Source: a virus
DNA: 42,056 bases
IMG/VR virus record: IMGVR_UViG_3300030106_001115
Span: 2,327-44,382 of that record
Reading direction: 5' to 3' (one strand)
Under the pieces are notes generated by a model. That model did not search any database, was not told where the DNA came from, and was given only the letters and a program-made list of their open reading frames with translations. Below are positions 38,965 to 42,056 of this stretch, in pieces (the stretch's first letter is position 1; each line of letters opens with the position of its first letter). A program made the position numbers and the translations under genes.

Positions 38965-41340
38965 TCAACCCATTTTGTTTATGCGGCTCTGATTAATTTG
39001 CGCTCGTAACAGCGCGATATCCTCCTGAGAGTCGATTTTTTCTCTATCGATCTCTTGGTTTTCTGCTGTTTTCTGTTGATCAAAGTCTAACCGAGCAGCA
39101 AACTCGTTCGCCTTTCGTTGAAGATCCATGGCCTTGATATCAAGCTCTTTGTCACGAAGCTCAACTAGAGGATCAACATCGGCGCCTGGTGGCGGTCCAA
39201 GCATAGGCATGATTTCTTGCGTATATTCCGCAACTAACTGTGCAACCTCGGCCTCTACGTCCATCGGGGGTGGCTGCATTCCTTGCGCCATAGCTTGCTC
39301 TGCCATCATCATCGTCTTCGCTTGAACAACATTCCGAGCCTTGAGCGCAATATGCTCACAGATATGCGCCTGAAGAAGACCAAGAACAGGCGGGGTGCCG
39401 GCTGGAACAGGTGTCTTCATGAACGTAATGTGAGACAAAATATGCGCGTCATGGTCCTGTGTCGGAAACGCCTGTAAGTTCTCTTGAATCAACGCTCGAG
39501 CGTTCTCAATCGCTGGATCAGTAGGCTGTGGAGGTTTGGGTGTAGGCAAGATTGCCTCTATGTTCTGAACCCCCAGCGCCTGATACATCCTTCTGTACGC
39601 CTCAAACAGGTTATGCATCTGCGGGTTTGACTGCGCCAGCTGAAGCTGTGTCTGTGCTATCGCGATTCGCTGCGATAGAGAAAAGATATTCGGATCAGAT
39701 ACAGGAATAACATCGACACGGTCATCAAAATCCATCTGCTTGATGAAGGACTCCGCGCCGTAGACGTTGTAAGGGTACATAGGCGGCAAAGATTCCTTGA
39801 ATATCTTCGCCAGCATCCTGAACTCTTGTTTCTGGGCGTAGTGAAGCCGCTTATGAATAGCGGACATCACCCGTGAGCCCCTCTCAAGAAGTGCCACCGT
39901 TGTCCCTACAGCCGCCTGCTGGTTGCCGTCACCAACCTGAAGATCCGCAATCGCGGCGAATCTCTGGCCTGCCTCTACCACAAAACCTAGCAGAGAGTAC
40001 AACGTTTGGCTTGGTTCCTTATAGGGAAGCGGCATCAGGCTGTCGCGCAAAGCACCACCAGGAGCGTCAATGTCGCGGAACTCGCCGGGAGCAAGAGGTT
40101 CGTCAGAGTCACGGATGCGGATACCTCGGGCTTTGAATCCAGCGGGTAGGTTTGCCAAGGTGCCAGCATCAATCAATTGCCGCATAATAGAGGTCGCGGA
40201 ACGGCCAAGACCTCCAATCATATGAAGCAGACCAAGGCCGTAGAAGCCTAGCCCCGGAAGAAACTTGTAATGCGTGAAGTATTGATTCTTTTTGTAATAC
40301 TCATCGCCTTCATTCCAGTTGCGACGGATCGATAAAACCGTCGTACTCCCCTCATCCACCGTAACAATATACGGCAACTTGATGCCTGTTTCTTCTCCAT
40401 CCAAGGGACTGACATGCTCAAAGCCTTTCAGATCAAGGTCGATATGAAACTCTATGAGAGTGCAGTCTTCTCCATCAACGGTCTTTTCTACGCCGACAAG
40501 TTCCCGCTCTTTCTCTCGTAGACTATCGTCAGACTCATACGGCGTCAGTTCAACATCGCGATAGAACCCAGCCGCCTGATTTTTACGGACATTGTTGATG
40601 TCCATGCGTACAACGTGAGCAATACGGGATGCAGACTCAAGATCCGTAGCATTGTAAGGTACAACAAGATCATCAGCCGGCACGAACCGCGCTACGGCCC
40701 TGTCCAGCATGTCATCAAAGTAAATCTTCTTGAACGCGCTCCCAGCCAACGGCAGATAGAAGAGCATACGATCCGTTTCAGGATCATACTCTTGCATAAC
40801 ATTCAGGATTTCGTAGTTCATGAAATCCTTAACACGCTGTGCTTGATCTTCTGTTTCTGGGGTAACGGCGCCTACAATCTCCGTGCGAACGGGGCCAGAC
40901 GAGGGCAAAAGCTCCTTGTATGCTTGTGACTGAAACTGTGTCACGGCTTCAGCGATGACGGGGTGCGTCACACCACTGGACCCTCGAAAAGGTTCTTCAC
41001 GGTCTTCATACTTGATACCAAGAAGATCAAGGCCGTCAGAGTACGCATCTTCCCACTCCTGTCGGCCAGACTTGTCCTCCTCGTATAGATATAGGAGTTC
41101 TTGAGCGATATCATTAAGGTCGCGTTCGTCCAAAAGCTCCGCAAGGTTTGCGTCTTGCTCTGTGAACATCTGTTCTCTGACAGCGTCCTCAAAGTTGATG
41201 ATGACAGAGCCATCCTCTTCTTCAATGATCTCTGTCGGATCTTCAAGCTGTTCAACCTCAACGGCTTCCTCTTCCTCAAGAAGATTCTCACCTTGAGCAG
41301 GCATCGCGCCGTCTATTAAGGAGATAGGGGTCTCAGCCAT
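38965..41340 (-). CDS. Portal protein (P22-like)
   Basis: The 791-residue protein shows the P22-type portal pattern of many marine podo-like phages: an acidic N-terminus (LLEEEEAVEVEQLEDPTEII), WEDAYSDGLDLLGIKYEDRE, FRGSSGVTHPVIAEAVTQFQ, a central wing (FFYLPLAGSAFKKIYFDD-type), GLGRSATSIMRQLIDAGTLA, and the helical C-terminal barrel (LLRAQINQSRINKMG). Portals form the dodecameric DNA gate of the head. ATG 41340 follows TAGGAAAAG, in which the TAG is the stop of the small zinc-ribbon gene. Confidence 0.9.
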   Translation of the reverse strand: MAETPISLIDGAMPAQGENLLEEEEAVEVEQLEDPTEIIEEEDGSVIINFEDAVREQMFTEQDANLAELLDERDLNDIAQELLYLYEEDKSGRQEWEDAYSDGLDLLGIKYEDREEPFRGSSGVTHPVIAEAVTQFQSQAYKELLPSSGPVRTEIVGAVTPETEDQAQRVKDFMNYEILNVMQEYDPETDRMLFYLPLAGSAFKKIYFDDMLDRAVARFVPADDLVVPYNATDLESASRIAHVVRMDINNVRKNQAAGFYRDVELTPYESDDSLREKERELVGVEKTVDGEDCTLIEFHIDLDLKGFEHVSPLDGEETGIKLPYIVTVDEGSTTVLSIRRNWNEGDEYYKKNQYFTHYKFLPGLGFYGLGLLHMIGGLGRSATSIMRQLIDAGTLANLPAGFKARGIRIRDSDEPLAPGEFRDIDAPGGALRDSLMPLPYKEPSQTLYSLLGFVVEAGQRFAAIADLQVGDGNQQAAVGTTVALLERGSRVMSAIHKRLHYAQKQEFRMLAKIFKESLPPMYPYNVYGAESFIKQMDFDDRVDVIPVSDPNIFSLSQRIAIAQTQLQLAQSNPQMHNLFEAYRRMYQALGVQNIEAILPTPKPPQPTDPAIENARALIQENLQAFPTQDHDAHILSHITFMKTPVPAGTPPVLGLLQAHICEHIALKARNVVQAKTMMMAEQAMAQGMQPPPMDVEAEVAQLVAEYTQEIMPMLGPPPGADVDPLVELRDKELDIKAMDLQRKANEFAARLDFDQQKTAENQEIDREKIDSQEDIALLRAQINQSRINKMG

Positions 41341-41348
41341 AACTTTTC

Positions 41349-41513
41349 CTAACGATTCTTTAGCAGTGTATTAACATCAGGAGGACTCGGAAGAGGACTT
41401 CCCTCGCAACAAGGCTCCACATTTATGCCGCATCTCAAACATTGTCTGTGTCCGTGTACTTCCACGATCTGTTGAACAGAAGAACAGTGGGCGCAGTGTA
41501 CTTGTTCTAACAT
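41349..41513 (-). CDS. Zinc-ribbon microprotein beside the portal (54 aa)
   Basis: MLEQVHCAHCSSVQQIVEVH is followed by HRQCLRCGINVEPCCEG. CAHC and CLRC knuckles, 14 residues apart, form a zinc ribbon; a Cys pair follows. A version of this small protein occurs between DUF6321-like and portal genes in related contigs (memory). The ATG overlaps the upstream TAG by seven bases, and its own TAG overlaps the portal ribosome-binding site. It may help assemble or package, but the role is unknown. Confidence 0.8.
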   Translation of the reverse strand: MLEQVHCAHCSSVQQIVEVHGHRQCLRCGINVEPCCEGSPLPSPPDVNTLLKNR

Positions 41514-41806
41514 TTCCACCTTCTTCTTGCCTGACGAATACGGCTGTTTGGATCATTTCTTGTCTTGGCAGAGGACCGTTTTAATTGTCCTAAAGATCTC
41601 GCGCAATAGCTCTTACGCCTTTTAGCCGCCTTGCTTCCAGGCTTGACCTTACCCGTAACCGCTGTCTTCAGTTTTGATCCAGGGTTAGCTCTGCGATGCG
41701 CTGCAACGCCTTTCTTGGTCATTCCCGCGCCCTTTTCAGTAGGGCGATAATTAGCGCCTTTGCCTTTCGTGGTTCTACGGATGGGCTTTTGACGTTTTTT
41801 CGCCAT
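41507..41806 (-). CDS. DUF6321-like strongly basic protein (99 aa)
   Basis: Highly conserved wording: KPIRRTTKGKGANYRPTEKG, GMTKKGVAAHRRANPGSKLK, SKAAKRRKSYCARSLGQLK and the ending RQARRRWKC. This matches DUF6321, a small Lys/Arg-rich family common in marine phages near packaging genes. Two Cys and many basic residues suggest nucleic-acid binding, possibly during packaging. The start directly follows the partial gene at the right edge. Confidence 0.85.
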   Translation of the reverse strand: MAKKRQKPIRRTTKGKGANYRPTEKGAGMTKKGVAAHRRANPGSKLKTAVTGKVKPGSKAAKRRKSYCARSLGQLKRSSAKTRNDPNSRIRQARRRWKC

Positions 41807-41807
41807 C

Positions 41808-42056
41808 TTACTCGCCTTCAGAATAAAGATTGTTGAAGGTCACAGAAGGGTCGAGGTAAGACTCATGAGACTCTGCCGAGTGTGTCCATTGTGAAGGTGC
41901 AAAGTCTGGCGCCCCCTCGCCTGTTCTCCATAAGGCAGGGCTTGTCGCACGAACCCTGTTATTTGGCAGCGCAACAATATTACCTGTCCACGGTCCAGCG
42001 TCAGTCAAATAAATAACATGTGACTGTTTATGCTGCGCGGGATCATCCGCGATCTC
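41808..42056 (-). CDS. C-terminal part of an unidentified late protein, truncated by the right edge
   Basis: The frame is open to the right edge (83 codons including the stop), so the TTG at 42008 is not a start. Visible text includes HVIYLTDAGPWTGNIVALPN, NRVRATSPALWRTGEGAPDF and the ending DPSVTFNNLYSEGE. No motif of terminase or another enzyme can be seen in this tail. It lies upstream of the DUF6321-like gene in the late operon, where packaging genes are expected. Confidence 0.7.
   Translation of the reverse strand, partial: EIADDPAQHKQSHVIYLTDAGPWTGNIVALPNNRVRATSPALWRTGEGAPDFAPSQWTHSAESHESYLDPSVTFNNLYSEGE

Noticed and set aside
1-42056. Terminal overlap indicating a circular or terminally redundant contig
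   Set aside because: The first and last bases were compared by eye and no shared end sequence was seen.
1-42056. tRNA genes
   Set aside because: No stretch with a convincing cloverleaf was noticed, and almost all sequence is occupied by protein genes; a tRNA scan would be needed to exclude one formally.

Overview
The window looks like a fragment of a tailed-phage genome, most likely a short-tailed (podovirus-like) virus of marine Alphaproteobacteria. The grounds are: a P22-type portal and gp4-like adaptor, several very large glycine/alanine-rich internal virion proteins, no long-tail tape-measure, sheath or tail-tube genes, and structural proteins whose wording I recognise from uncultured marine phage contigs (inference from memory, no search was run). 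Genes are packed with ATGA, TAATG or TGATG overlaps, and no gene-free stretch exceeds about 125 bases. No integrase, tRNA, CRISPR array or insertion sequence was seen. Both ends are open: a + strand gene runs in from the left edge and a - strand gene runs off the right edge. The missing part of the genome should therefore contain the divergent region between the arms and the terminase genes, which I cannot find here.

Layout. (1) 3-3235, + strand: an early cassette of small proteins, a C5 DNA methyltransferase that appears decayed (868-1420), a SleB-type cell-wall hydrolase, a PAPS-reductase-family PP-loop enzyme and tiny zinc-ribbon proteins. (2) 3232-5148, - strand: an inverted three-gene island (unknown protein, ribbon-helix-helix-like protein, SNF2-family helicase) with its own good sigma70-like promoter. 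(3) 5250-12665, + strand: the replication module. It holds two conserved phage proteins, a putative ssDNA-binding protein with an SSB-like acidic tip, a strong hairpin terminator, an archaeo-eukaryotic-type primase, an acetyltransferase-like protein, a UvrD-like SF1 helicase, a DUF6378-like protein and a family A DNA polymerase with Leu at the position equivalent to E. coli Pol I Phe762. (4) 12667-42056, - strand: the late module. In transcription order (right to left) it runs: partial unknown gene, DUF6321-like basic protein, zinc-ribbon microprotein, portal, three small proteins plus a further small helical one, GroES-like co-chaperonin, scaffold, conserved head protein, second head protein, major capsid, terminator hairpin, decoration-like protein, adaptor/neck proteins, repeat-rich tail-fibre proteins, a LamG-type adhesin with a Tfa-like partner, a modular tail/neck protein, then the internal (ejection) proteins, an M15 peptidase and a final repeat-bearing virion protein.

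How it fits together: region 3 would copy the genome with Pol A, an AEP primase and the two helicases; no DnaB-type helicase is visible. Region 4 builds the particle: scaffold, capsid protein and probably the phage GroES acting on the host GroEL. The fibre module sets host range. The internal proteins, with glycine-zipper/amphipathic segments, probably form the ejection conduit. Two unrelated cell-wall enzymes sit in opposite arms. Points most worth a second look: the methyltransferase whose tail DNA reads as two different conserved C-termini in two frames; a near-match to the bacterial chromosome parS centromere site beside the portal gene; SSB-like tips on two neighbouring replication proteins; and beta-domain modules shared between structural proteins.
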